Positions 47,494 through 59,928 of a DNA stretch of 64,000 nt are shown here, piece after piece. Position 1 is the first letter of the stretch. The number at the start of each line of letters is the position of its first letter. The DNA lies in the NCBI RefSeq assembly GCF_000185725.2, contig NZ_KI391954.1, positions 1,504,593-1,568,592 on the forward strand. The letters run 5' to 3'. This stretch comes from Segniliparus rugosus ATCC BAA-974. Its GTDB lineage: Bacteria; Actinomycetota; Actinomycetes; Mycobacteriales; Mycobacteriaceae. The translations under genes were made by a program, and so were the position numbers. The notes under the pieces were generated by a model that made no database searches, was not told where the DNA came from, and worked only from the letters and a program-made list of their open reading frames with translations.

Positions 47494-48057
47494 TCATTCC
47501 TCCTTCGGTTCGAACGGCGAGGACGGCAGCGGCGGCTCTGCGAAGTAGGATTGCACGCGCCGCTCCCGCGCGGGCGGCTCCGGGCCGGTCGGATACGCCG
47601 AGTCGAAATACGCCGCAGCCGAGGCGCGCGCCGCCAAGACCGTCAGAGCCAAATACAGCGCCCAGTCCAATATCGGGGGCACCAGGCTCAGCAAACTGGA
47701 GCGATGAAGATCTGCGAACTCGACCAGCACTCCGAACGAGCAGAACAAAATGCTGCATCCTTGCGGGATCGAAACGACAGCTCGGATGAAGACGCGTCGC
47801 GTTTCGGCGAGGTCCGCCTTTTCCTCCATAAAGCGCGCCACGCCTGCGGTCGAGACCGCGATCAGCAACAACAAGATCGCCGTCGTCGACAACGCACTGC
47901 ATAATGACGCGCTGAAGAGAATGCCCACCGTCATGCGGTCCGATTCCACCACCGCTAAGACCAATCCCTGCACGACGGCCACCGACAGGCTGCCGATGAG
48001 CGTGCAATTAAACGCGACACTCGTCCATTGCTTGTCCCTCGGTTTGCGCAACGTCAT
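47494..48057 (-). CDS. Membrane protein copy G with shared YFAEPP tail
   Basis: 187 residues. GGGAGG lies 7 bases before the ATG at 48057. There are four to five hydrophobic helices ('CTLIGSLSVAVVQGLVLAVV', 'SALSTTAILLLLIAVSTAGV', 'SIPQGCSILFCSFGVLVEFA', 'PPILDWALYLALTVLAARAS') and the tail 'RRVQSYFAEPPLPSSPFEPK'. The tail element YFAEPP-x-P-x-SP is the same as in copy B, 9 kb away, although the helices differ. It is the first gene of the G-F-E trio. Confidence 0.65.
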   Translation of the reverse strand: MTLRKPRDKQWTSVAFNCTLIGSLSVAVVQGLVLAVVESDRMTVGILFSASLCSALSTTAILLLLIAVSTAGVARFMEEKADLAETRRVFIRAVVSIPQGCSILFCSFGVLVEFADLHRSSLLSLVPPILDWALYLALTVLAARASAAAYFDSAYPTGPEPPARERRVQSYFAEPPLPSSPFEPKEE

Positions 48058-48257
48058 GCCGCAACCTCCCCACGGACCCTAAAACCCACACGATCTCCCA
48101 CTCCGGTCACTATAGACGGCCAGCCTACAAAGTCGTCTGGATACTGGTCCCGGGGGACGCCGCCGCATCGGCACGGCGCCGCGAAGCCCATGGAGGACTA
48201 AAACCAAGCCCCTATTTTACATGAATCAATTTCTTGAAAAATAAACTCGATAATCTA

Positions 48258-48286
48258 TTGAGAAATCTATCAAACAAAGGTATCAT
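48258..48286 (+). promoter_or_regulatory. Leaderless promoter of the HNH gene
   Basis: -35 TTGAGA (48258-48263), 17-bp spacer, -10 TATCAT (48281-48286), then 6 bases to the ATG at 48293 with no Shine-Dalgarno. The surrounding 48211-48290 is strikingly AT-rich for this chromosome. The whole 48058-48292 gap (235 bp) otherwise shows no gene. Confidence 0.7.
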
Positions 48287-48292
48287 TGCTGT

Positions 48293-49621
48293 ATGCGCGA
48301 CGGGTTGCTCGATCTCGACCAGGAGGACACCTCCTCGTGGTCGAACGCGCGGCGGTTGGAGCACTTGCGGGGGCTTGAAGAGCTGGTCCGACGGGCGCAA
48401 AGCGCGGGACATGCGATCATCAACCAGATGGACGAGCAGGGGGTTTGTGCGGGGTTCGGCGGAGTCAAGCTCCGTGATTTGCTCGCCGACCGGCTCTCGA
48501 TCAGTTTGAGCGACGCGGCGGAGCGGATCCGCGCGGCGAAGGATCTGGGAGCCACGACGTTGATCACGGGGGAGGTGTTGCCGCCCCGGCTCCGGGAGGC
48601 GGCGCAAGCCCAGTCCGAGGGGTTGATCGGCGTGGAGCATGTACGAGTGCTCCGCGAGTTCGACAACCATGTCCCCGCGAGGGTCGATCCCGAGGTGAAG
48701 GAGCAAGCCAACCGGGAACTCGCGGGATTCGCCACGAGATTGCGCCCGGATCAATTTCGGCCCCTTTCGATCCGGCTGCTCTCCTGCGTGGACCCGGACG
48801 GGTCGTTGGAGGACGAGCGCGACCGGCGCAGAAAGTCCTACATCCAACTCGGAATCCAAGGCGCCGACAAAATGAGCGTCCTCAAAGGCCGCATCGACCC
48901 CGAGGCAAGGGCGTATCTTGAAGTCGTCTTCGCCAAACTGGCAGCCCCCGGAGTCCTCAACCCAGACCAGCAGGAGCAAACCAGCACGACCGAGGACGAG
49001 AACATCTCGTTCGCGGAAGCCGAGGCACGCGACGGACGCTCCCTCGGCCAACGCCAGCATGACGCCCTCAAGTTCTTAGCACGTAGATTCACGGACGGGA
49101 AAACTTCGGTCGAGGAAGTCCAAGAGGCCCTCCAAAAGGGCGTTCCCATGGTCGTGAACGCGACCGTCACCCTCCAAGAGCTGCACGAGGCAGCAGGCTT
49201 GGCCTATACCGCAGGACAGACAGCCCTCCCCGTCCGGGATCTCATCCGCATGGCGGCCAAGACGATCCCGTATCTCACGATTTTCGACCAGCACCGCGAA
49301 GTGCCGCTGTATTTGGGCCGGTCAAAGAGAACCGCCAGCATTGGCCAACGCATCGCCCTCGCCGCAGCCGAAGGCGGCTGTTCGTTCCCAGGCTGCACAG
49401 CGCCACCCAACTACTGCGAGGTCCACCACGTCGACCAATGGGCAACCGGCGGAAACACCGACATCGACAAACTCACCCTCGCCTGCTCCGCCCACCACCG
49501 GCTCGCAGGCCCCGGACCACGCCACTGGCACACCGCCAAACACCGAGGCGCAACCCACTGGAAACCACCAGCATTCGCCCAATACCTCCGCCGAACACTC
49601 CACCAAACCGACAACGCATAA
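48293..49621 (+). CDS. HNH endonuclease, DUF222 / 13E12-repeat family
   Basis: 442 residues. The N-terminal DUF222 domain ('RRLEHLRGLEELVRRAQSAG', 'LADRLSISLSDAAERIRAAK') is followed by a C-terminal HNH: 'CSFPGCTAPPNYCEVHHVDQ', 'WATGGNTDIDKLTLACSAHH'. This is the multi-copy 13E12 family of mycobacteria and relatives; its biological role is unsettled and copies often differ between strains. The last 200 bases are unusually A/C-rich compared with neighbours, and the upstream DNA is AT-rich, both hinting at acquisition. Confidence 0.92.
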   Translation: MRDGLLDLDQEDTSSWSNARRLEHLRGLEELVRRAQSAGHAIINQMDEQGVCAGFGGVKLRDLLADRLSISLSDAAERIRAAKDLGATTLITGEVLPPRLREAAQAQSEGLIGVEHVRVLREFDNHVPARVDPEVKEQANRELAGFATRLRPDQFRPLSIRLLSCVDPDGSLEDERDRRRKSYIQLGIQGADKMSVLKGRIDPEARAYLEVVFAKLAAPGVLNPDQQEQTSTTEDENISFAEAEARDGRSLGQRQHDALKFLARRFTDGKTSVEEVQEALQKGVPMVVNATVTLQELHEAAGLAYTAGQTALPVRDLIRMAAKTIPYLTIFDQHREVPLYLGRSKRTASIGQRIALAAAEGGCSFPGCTAPPNYCEVHHVDQWATGGNTDIDKLTLACSAHHRLAGPGPRHWHTAKHRGATHWKPPAFAQYLRRTLHQTDNA

Positions 49622-49649
49622 CGCCCGAGCCCAGCACTGCCCGCCGAGG

Positions 49650-50156
49650 TCACAGCGCGGACGGCTCCTGCTCCGAGCCAGGCCGCCGACCCGGATAGTA
49701 CGACCACGCCGCGAACAGCCCAACGAAGAAAGTGACGAGCGCGAGGAAGAGCGGACTGAACGGCGACCAACTGATCTCAGTCCCATAGATCAACGCCAAC
49801 GGGCCGTACGCGACCGCCCCGCAGCCGGACGCGATCGCCAGCATGAAACATGTCAGCCGAAGCCGACGCTTCTCCTTCGGGACCAGCGCCAGCGCGGACC
49901 CTCCGCAGAGCAGCGCGACCGCCCAGACGATGAGCCATGCGGGCCAGCCGACGAGCAGGACCAGCAGGATCGCGACGAGCCCCGATTCCGCCGCGAGCGT
50001 GAAAGAGCCGGAGCTGAGCAGCAGCCAGCAGAAGTCCACAATCGCGAAGTAGCCGGCCATCCCGGCCACCGCCCACACGAGGGCCTTGCCGCGCCACTTC
50101 TTGCGGCCATGTTGCTTCCGGCCGCGCTGCTTCGCGGTCTGCTCGGTCTCCCCCAT
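49650..50156 (-). CDS. Four-helix membrane protein, family copy H (arg-operon tail)
   Basis: 168 residues. After a basic N-terminus, helix 1 is 'WRGKALVWAVAGMAGYFAIV', helix 2 'LLVGWPAWLIVWAVALLCGG', helix 3 'RLTCFMLAIASGCGAVAYGP', helix 4 'LALVTFFVGLFAAWSYYPGR'. The WxYYP end and W-x-P in helix 2 place it with copies A, B, C and E. Its ATG lies 3 bases after the argH stop, so it is probably expressed as the last gene of the arginine operon. Confidence 0.72.
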   Translation of the reverse strand: MGETEQTAKQRGRKQHGRKKWRGKALVWAVAGMAGYFAIVDFCWLLLSSGSFTLAAESGLVAILLVLLVGWPAWLIVWAVALLCGGSALALVPKEKRRLRLTCFMLAIASGCGAVAYGPLALIYGTEISWSPFSPLFLALVTFFVGLFAAWSYYPGRRPGSEQEPSAL

Positions 50157-50159
50157 GGA

Positions 50160-55160
<5,001 letters not shown>

Positions 55161-55180
55161 CGCCGCCCCTCTCCCTTCTC

Positions 55181-55210
55181 TTGGCAGCCGATGCTAGCAG
55201 CGCATAGACT
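55181..55210 (+). promoter_or_regulatory. Leaderless promoter of the DtxR-family gene
   Basis: -35 TTGGCA (55181-55186), 18-bp spacer, -10 TAGACT (55205-55210), then 7 bases to the ATG at 55218; no Shine-Dalgarno is present. A clear metal-box palindrome is not seen. Confidence 0.6.
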
Positions 55211-55217
55211 CTCCCCC

Positions 55218-55919
55218 ATGCCCTCCCAAGGAGCCAACACGTCGTCCGCGCAGCTTTCCCCGGTCACCCAGGACTACCTCAAGGTGCTCTGGAACTTGCA
55301 GGAATGGTCCGACGACCCGGTCACCACGAAGCTCCTGTCGGAGAAGCTGGGCGTGTCCGCCTCCACCGCCTCCGAGGGCGTGCGCAAGCTCGTGGACCAG
55401 GGCTTAGTCGAGCATGAGCGCTACGGCGCGGTGTCGCTCACCCCGACCGGGCGGGCCGAGGCGGTCGGCGTGGTGCGGCGGCACCGGCTCATCGAGACGT
55501 TCCTGGTCGAGGAGCTGCATTACGGCTGGGACGAGGTCCACGACGAGGCCGAGATCCTTGAGCACGCGATCTCCGACCGGTTCGTGGAGCGGCTGGACGC
55601 GAAGCTCGGCCACCCCGCGCGCGACCCGCACGGCGACCCGATCCCCCGGCCGGACGGCTCGGTCCCCACGCCGGACGCGAGCAAGCTCGCCGACGCCCCC
55701 GAGGGCACGAACGGCCTGATCGCCCGGATCAGCGACCACGACCCGGAGATGCTGCGCTACTTCGACTCGGTCGGCCTCGCGCTCGACGCCAAGATCGCCG
55801 TGCTGCGGCGGCGCGATTTCGCGGGGACCATCACGATCGCGCTGGACCAGACGGGCGAGGACCCTATCGAGCTCGGCAAACCCGCCGCCGAAGCGGTGTG
55901 GATCGTCCCCGAGGCGTAG
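55218..55919 (+). CDS. DtxR/MntR-family metal-dependent regulator (SirR-like)
   Basis: 233 residues. The HTH 'VTTKLLSEKLGVSASTASEG' with 'VRKLVDQGLVEHERYGAVSL' is followed by the metal-binding dimerisation domain 'RHRLIETFLVEELHYGWDEV' and 'HDEAEILEHAISDRFVERLD', containing the Glu and His ligands. A C-terminal extension may be a FeoA/SH3-like domain. It corresponds to M. tuberculosis Rv2788 (SirR). Likely represses manganese or iron uptake genes when metal is plentiful; the target genes are not in this window. Confidence 0.9.
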   Translation: MPSQGANTSSAQLSPVTQDYLKVLWNLQEWSDDPVTTKLLSEKLGVSASTASEGVRKLVDQGLVEHERYGAVSLTPTGRAEAVGVVRRHRLIETFLVEELHYGWDEVHDEAEILEHAISDRFVERLDAKLGHPARDPHGDPIPRPDGSVPTPDASKLADAPEGTNGLIARISDHDPEMLRYFDSVGLALDAKIAVLRRRDFAGTITIALDQTGEDPIELGKPAAEAVWIVPEA

Positions 55920-55944
55920 GCCAGGACCGTCCAGGCGCGGGGGC

Positions 55945-56574
55945 TCACTTGTCTTCGGGGTTGAGCGCCCGGAACGCCGCCCCGGCGAGCGCCCCGCCGA
56001 GGAGGTTCGCGACGACGTAGAGCCAAAGGCTCTGCCACGCGAACAAACCGAGCGCCGATCCGCCGAGCGCGACGGCGGGATTGAACGCCCCGCCGCTGAC
56101 CGGCCCCACCGCCACAGCCCCGACGAACACAGCGCTTCCGATCGCGAGCCCGTAGAACGAGTTGTCCGGGTGGTCTTTGCTCGTCGCGACGTTGAGCACG
56201 ACGAACGCGAGCACGAAGGTGAACACCAGCTCGGCGAGGAAGACCGGCCCGAAGTCCGCGACCGGGGAAGCCTTGTGCGCCGGGGCCGGCCGGACGATGT
56301 ACCCCGCGGCCAGCGCGGCGGCCAGCGCCCCCGCGATCTGCGCCGCCCAGTAGCCGACGAGCCTGGACCAGTCCAGCCGGCCCCGGACGGCGGCGGCCAG
56401 GCTCACCGCCGGGTTGTAGTGCCCGCCCGAGATATGCCCGCCCGCGTACACCGACACCATCAGCGCGAAGCCGATGGCCAGCGGCGCGAAGGAGGCGCCG
56501 CCGCGCACGGCGCACCCGACCGTGAGCACCAGCACGAACGTTCCGAGCGCTTCTGTGACAAGTTTCCGAAGCAT
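55945..56574 (-). CDS. Aquaporin/MIP-family channel
   Basis: 209 residues, six helices plus two NPA half-helices: 'GGHISGGHYNPAVSLAAAVR' and 'PVSGGAFNPAVALGGSALGL'. In water-selective AqpZ the second NPA is followed by the selectivity-filter Arg (NPARS); here it is Val, so the pore is probably wider or differently selective. The ATG at 56574 is chosen over an upstream frame because it begins 'MLRKLVTEALGTFVLVLTVG', the family start. It is convergent with the DtxR gene. Confidence 0.9.
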   Translation of the reverse strand: MLRKLVTEALGTFVLVLTVGCAVRGGASFAPLAIGFALMVSVYAGGHISGGHYNPAVSLAAAVRGRLDWSRLVGYWAAQIAGALAAALAAGYIVRPAPAHKASPVADFGPVFLAELVFTFVLAFVVLNVATSKDHPDNSFYGLAIGSAVFVGAVAVGPVSGGAFNPAVALGGSALGLFAWQSLWLYVVANLLGGALAGAAFRALNPEDK

Positions 56575-56696
56575 GACCACCCTTGCCTGCGGGATCTCTT
56601 CGACGCGGAATCGGGCCACGACGCGCCGCGCCACGCGCGCCTCCACCAGGCTAGTCGAACGCCTCGCCCGCACAGGCTAGTTTTCCGGATCATCCA

Positions 56697-57296
56697 TCAT
56701 GTAGCCGGTCGCGCATCGTTCGTCGCGCGAGCCGCTGTGATCCGGTCGCATTCCGTCGCGATGCGCGCATTGAGCTCGGCCTCGGAGAGATCGTCAAGGC
56801 CGAGCCCCGCGCGCAGCCCCGGCCCGAAAAGCCGCCAGCCCAAATGCAGCGCGACCGCGTGCGCTGTGGCGATCCGGGCGGCGCGCTCGTCCGGGTTTCG
56901 CCGCCGGACCTCCGCCAGCAGCAGCTCCATGCCGGGGAACCGGCTTTGCAGCCTGCCCGCAGGGTAGCCGTCCAGCGTCGCGCGCACCCCGACGAGCAGC
57001 TGCCGGTCCTCGGCGGCGCGGACCTCGTCGGGATCGGCCCCGGCTTGGCGCAGGCTCGTGGCGAGGTCCGCCAGATAGTCGAGGGTCGCGCCGAGCAGTT
57101 GCTCTTTCGCCCCGAAATAGCGGAAGACCAAACCGTGGTTCACCCCCGCGCGGGTCGCGATGTCGCGGATCGAAGTCGCCGACGGCCCCTTCTGCGCGAA
57201 AAGCTCCGAGGCTGCGGTGAGGGTCGCCGCGACGACCGCGTCCCGGCCCGTCGGCTTCGCCCCGCCGGGCGGTGTCGGTGGACAGTCTGTAGTCAC
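56697..57296 (-). CDS. TetR-family repressor (Rv3405c-like)
   Basis: 199 residues from a GTG at 57296. HTH at about 22-55: 'TLTAASELFAQKGPSATSIR' and 'DIATRAGVNHGLVFRYFGAK'. It is divergent from the TauD-family gene, exactly as Rv3405c faces Rv3406 in M. tuberculosis, where it represses the dioxygenase. Two 18-bp operator-like copies (57288-57338) lie at its start codon and in the intergenic space, supporting autoregulation. Confidence 0.88.
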   Translation of the reverse strand: MTTDCPPTPPGGAKPTGRDAVVAATLTAASELFAQKGPSATSIRDIATRAGVNHGLVFRYFGAKEQLLGATLDYLADLATSLRQAGADPDEVRAAEDRQLLVGVRATLDGYPAGRLQSRFPGMELLLAEVRRRNPDERAARIATAHAVALHLGWRLFGPGLRAGLGLDDLSEAELNARIATECDRITAARATNDARPAT

Positions 57297-57338
57297 ATGG
57301 CTACAATAGCGGACAACATTTGTAGTCGATTGACTAAA
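57288..57338. promoter_or_regulatory. Two 18-bp TetR operator copies
   Basis: TGTAGTC-ACA-TGGCTACA (57288-57305) and TGTAGTC-GAT-TGACTAAA (57321-57338) share TGTAGTC-N3-TG-x-CTA and are partial dyads with centres 33 bp apart. The first covers the repressor's start codon; the second lies just upstream of the dioxygenase Shine-Dalgarno. Confidence 0.65.
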
Positions 57339-57354
57339 TTGAAAGGAACGGACC

Positions 57355-58275
57355 ATGGCGACGGCAATCCGCGTGACGAAACTGGGCGAGCACATCGGCG
57401 CGAGGATCGACGGGGTCCGCCTCGGCGGCGACGTGGCCCCGGAGACGGTCGAAGCGATCCGCCGCGCCATGCTCGCGCACAAGGTCGTCTTCTTCCGAGG
57501 ACAGGGCCATCTCGACGACGAGGCGCAGAAAGCCTTCGCGGACCTCCTCGGAACACGGACGACGGCCCATCCGGTCGCGCCGCTGGACCAAGAGATCGTC
57601 CCGATCGACTCGGCGACCGGCGCGAGGGCCAACCAGTGGCACACCGACGTGACGTTCTGCGACCGCCCGCCCAAGGCTTCGCTTCTGCGCGCGGTCGTCC
57701 TGCCCGCGCACGGCGGCAGCACCTGCTGGGCGAACACCGCCGTCGCGTACGAGCGGCTGCCCGCGCCGCTGCGAAGGCTCGCGGACGAGCTTTGGGCCGA
57801 ACACACCAGCCAATTCGACTACGCGGCCCCGAACGCGCGCGAAGAGCTGGCTGCGGCGTGGTCCGCCATCGACTTCGCCACCGAGCACCCACTGGTCCGA
57901 GTGCATCCGGAGACCGGGGAGCGCTCCTTGCTCCTCGGCAATTTCGCCAAACGGATCCTCGGAGTCTCATCCTCCGAGTCCCAGGCGCTCATCCGGCTCT
58001 TCCAAGACCGCATCACCCGGCTGGAGCACACCGTCCGCTGGAACTGGGAGCCGGGCGACCTCGCCATGTGGGACAACCGCGCGACCCAGCATTACGCCGT
58101 CGACGACTACGGCGACCAGCGCCGCCTCATGCATCGGGTCACGCTCGCCGGGGACGTGCCGGTCGCGGTCGGCGGCGAGCGCAGCCGCGTCGTCCGGGGC
58201 GACGCCTCGGGATACTCGGTCCTCGACGTCCCCAAACCGCTCGAACCGGCGCTCGTCTCAACGCCGGCGGGCTGA
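57355..58275 (+). CDS. TauD/TfdA-family Fe(II)/2-oxoglutarate dioxygenase (Rv3406-like sulfatase)
   Basis: 306 residues. Iron ligands His96 and Asp98 ('NQWHTDVTF') and the distal His in '[20 protein letters not shown]', with Arg in 'HRVT' for 2-oxoglutarate. '[17 protein letters not shown]' and '[10 protein letters not shown]' align closely with M. tuberculosis Rv3406, a type II alkyl-sulfatase that releases sulfate from alkyl sulfate esters. It probably helps obtain sulfur and degrades sulfate esters. A Shine-Dalgarno (GAAAGGA) precedes the ATG. Its stop lies in the first unit of a 31-bp repeat. Confidence 0.92.
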   Translation: MATAIRVTKLGEHIGARIDGVRLGGDVAPETVEAIRRAMLAHKVVFFRGQGHLDDEAQKAFADLLGTRTTAHPVAPLDQEIVPIDSATGARANQWHTDVTFCDRPPKASLLRAVVLPAHGGSTCWANTAVAYERLPAPLRRLADELWAEHTSQFDYAAPNAREELAAAWSAIDFATEHPLVRVHPETGERSLLLGNFAKRILGVSSSESQALIRLFQDRITRLEHTVRWNWEPGDLAMWDNRATQHYAVDDYGDQRRLMHRVTLAGDVPVAVGGERSRVVRGDASGYSVLDVPKPLEPALVSTPAG

Positions 58276-58366
58276 CAGCGCCCCACCTCAAACGCCGGCG
58301 GGCTCACAGCGCCCTACCTCAAACGCCGGCGGGCTCACAGCGCCCTGCCTCAAACGCCGGCGGGCT
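58261..58366. repeat. 31-bp tandem repeat between two gene ends
   Basis: Three units starting ACGCCGGCGGGCT (58261-58291, 58292-58322, 58323-58353) plus a 13-bp partial copy (58354-58366). The first unit contains the dioxygenase stop codon; the third and partial units contain the convergent truB stop and its last codons. No unique spacers are present. Confidence 0.92.
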
Positions 58367-59261
58367 GGAAGACCACCGACGGCCTCGCCGCCCCGCCTTG
58401 CTCTTCGAGCAGGGCGACCAGAGAGCCGTCCGGGGCGAAACCGGCGTATTCCCCAGACAGGCCGACCGGCGGGATCTTCTTCCCGTAGCCCAGATCCCTC
58501 GTCTCGCCTTCGGTCAACGGACGGGCCGCGAACGCGGCGCGGGCCGCGTCGTCCAGCCCGAGGGAAAGGCTCGGATCGGCCTCCAGCGCGTCGAGGGGCC
58601 TCGCCCCGGCGATGTCGAACTTACCGGACGCGACGCGCCGCAGCCGGGTCAAATGCCCGCCGACGCCGAGCCCCTCGCCGAGATCTCTGGCCAACGACCG
58701 GATGTAGGTGCCCGCCGTGCAGTCGACCTCGACGTCGAGGTCCCAGAGCTCCACGCCGTCCTCGCCGACGATTCTGCGCTCGGCGGCCAGCTCGAACCGG
58801 CGCACGACGACCTGGCGCGCCTTCAGCTCCAACGCTTCGCCCGCCCGCGCCGCCGCGTGCGCGCGGACGCCGCCGACCTTGATCGCGGAGACGGCGGGCG
58901 GCACCTGGGCGATCTCCCCGGTCAGCCGCTCGATCCCGGCCCGGACTTGGCCGAGCGCGAGCGCGGCGGTCGAGGCGCGGCCGAGGATCTCGCCGTCCGC
59001 GTCGTCGCTGGAGCTGCGCTCGCCCAGCCGGATCGTGCCGACGTATCGCTTCTCGTCCGAAGTGAGCCTGCCGAGCAGCCGGGTCGCCTTGCCGAGGCCA
59101 AGCACCAGCACTCCGGTCGCCATCGGGTCCAGCGTGCCCGCGTGGCCGACTTTGCGGGTGCGGAAGCAGCGCCTCGCCCTCGCGACCACGTCATGGCTGG
59201 TCATCCCTTGCGGCTTGTCCACGAGCACGAGCCCGTGCGGGCCTCCTCCCTCACCAGCCAT
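58350..59261 (-). CDS. truB: tRNA pseudouridine-55 synthase TruB
   Basis: 303 residues. The catalytic Asp45 is in 'HAGTLDPMATGVLVLGLGKA'; 'LVLVDKPQGMTSHDVVARAR' and 'TYIRSLARDLGEGLG' are TruB motifs. It isomerises U55 in the T-loop of tRNA. Its start overlaps pptT by 11 bases, as in mycobacteria. The last codons (QPAGV) fall in the 31-bp repeat. Confidence 0.96.
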   Translation of the reverse strand: MAGEGGGPHGLVLVDKPQGMTSHDVVARARRCFRTRKVGHAGTLDPMATGVLVLGLGKATRLLGRLTSDEKRYVGTIRLGERSSSDDADGEILGRASTAALALGQVRAGIERLTGEIAQVPPAVSAIKVGGVRAHAAARAGEALELKARQVVVRRFELAAERRIVGEDGVELWDLDVEVDCTAGTYIRSLARDLGEGLGVGGHLTRLRRVASGKFDIAGARPLDALEADPSLSLGLDDAARAAFAARPLTEGETRDLGYGKKIPPVGLSGEYAGFAPDGSLVALLEEQGGAARPSVVFQPAGV

Positions 59262-59928
59262 GGGAGATCCCCGTGACGATGAAGCCGTCCGCGACCGCCC
59301 AGCGGCCCTCGAACGTGGCGAGCGGCGGGCCTTTCAGCGCCTGCCCCGGCACCAGCAGCTGGACGTGGAACGAGCCCGTGCGGTCGGCCCCGTCCGTGGC
59401 CGACTCCTCGAAGGAGATGCGCGCGTCCTCGAAGCCGAGCCAGCGCTCGGTCAGCGGGAACCACGCCTTGTACGTCGCCTCCTTCGCGCAGAACAGCAGC
59501 CGGTCCCAGTGCAGGCCGTCCTCGCCCCGCGCGGCCAGCCATGCCTGCTCCTCCGGCAGCGCCACTTGGCCGAGCACCCCGTCCGGCAGCGGCAGGTGCG
59601 GCTCCGCGTCCGCGCCGACGCTGCGCATCACGAGGGAATGCGCGACCGCGGCCCCCCGGAAGCCCGCCGTGTGGGTCAGCGTCCCGACGACCCCCTTCGG
59701 CCACAACGGCTCGCGTTTCGCGCCGCGCAGGATCGGCTGCTCCGGGACTTTGAGCTTGGCGAGCGCCTCGCGCGCGCAGCGGCGCGCGGTGATGAACTCG
59801 GCCCGCCGCTTCGGCGCGGCCTGGGCGATCAGCGCCTCCTCGCCCGGATACGGCACAAGCTCCGGCCCGTCCTCGCGCGCCTCCGCAGTTGCCACCTGGG
59901 TCGCGAGGACCTTGTTCAACAGGCCCAT
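59251..59928 (-). CDS. pptT: 4'-phosphopantetheinyl transferase PptT
   Basis: 225 residues, Sfp-type. Mg-binding Asp107 in 'MRSVGADAEPHLPLPDGVL' (VGIDAE in most relatives) and 'LLFCAKEATYKAWFPLTERW' with the K-E-A core. It attaches phosphopantetheine from CoA to carrier proteins of polyketide, mycolate and siderophore synthases, essential in mycobacteria. The ATG at 59928 shares one base with the phosphoesterase stop (TGATG). Confidence 0.95.
   Translation of the reverse strand: MGLLNKVLATQVATAEAREDGPELVPYPGEEALIAQAAPKRRAEFITARRCAREALAKLKVPEQPILRGAKREPLWPKGVVGTLTHTAGFRGAAVAHSLVMRSVGADAEPHLPLPDGVLGQVALPEEQAWLAARGEDGLHWDRLLFCAKEATYKAWFPLTERWLGFEDARISFEESATDGADRTGSFHVQLLVPGQALKGPPLATFEGRWAVADGFIVTGISHGW

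Noticed and set aside
48293..49621. HNH gene as part of a homing intron or IS element
   Set aside because: No interrupted gene, terminal repeats or target duplication are seen; the DUF222-HNH layout is that of free-standing 13E12-family genes.
58261..58366. Possible CRISPR array
   Set aside because: The 31-bp units are directly adjacent with no spacers and overlap two coding ends; no cas genes nearby.
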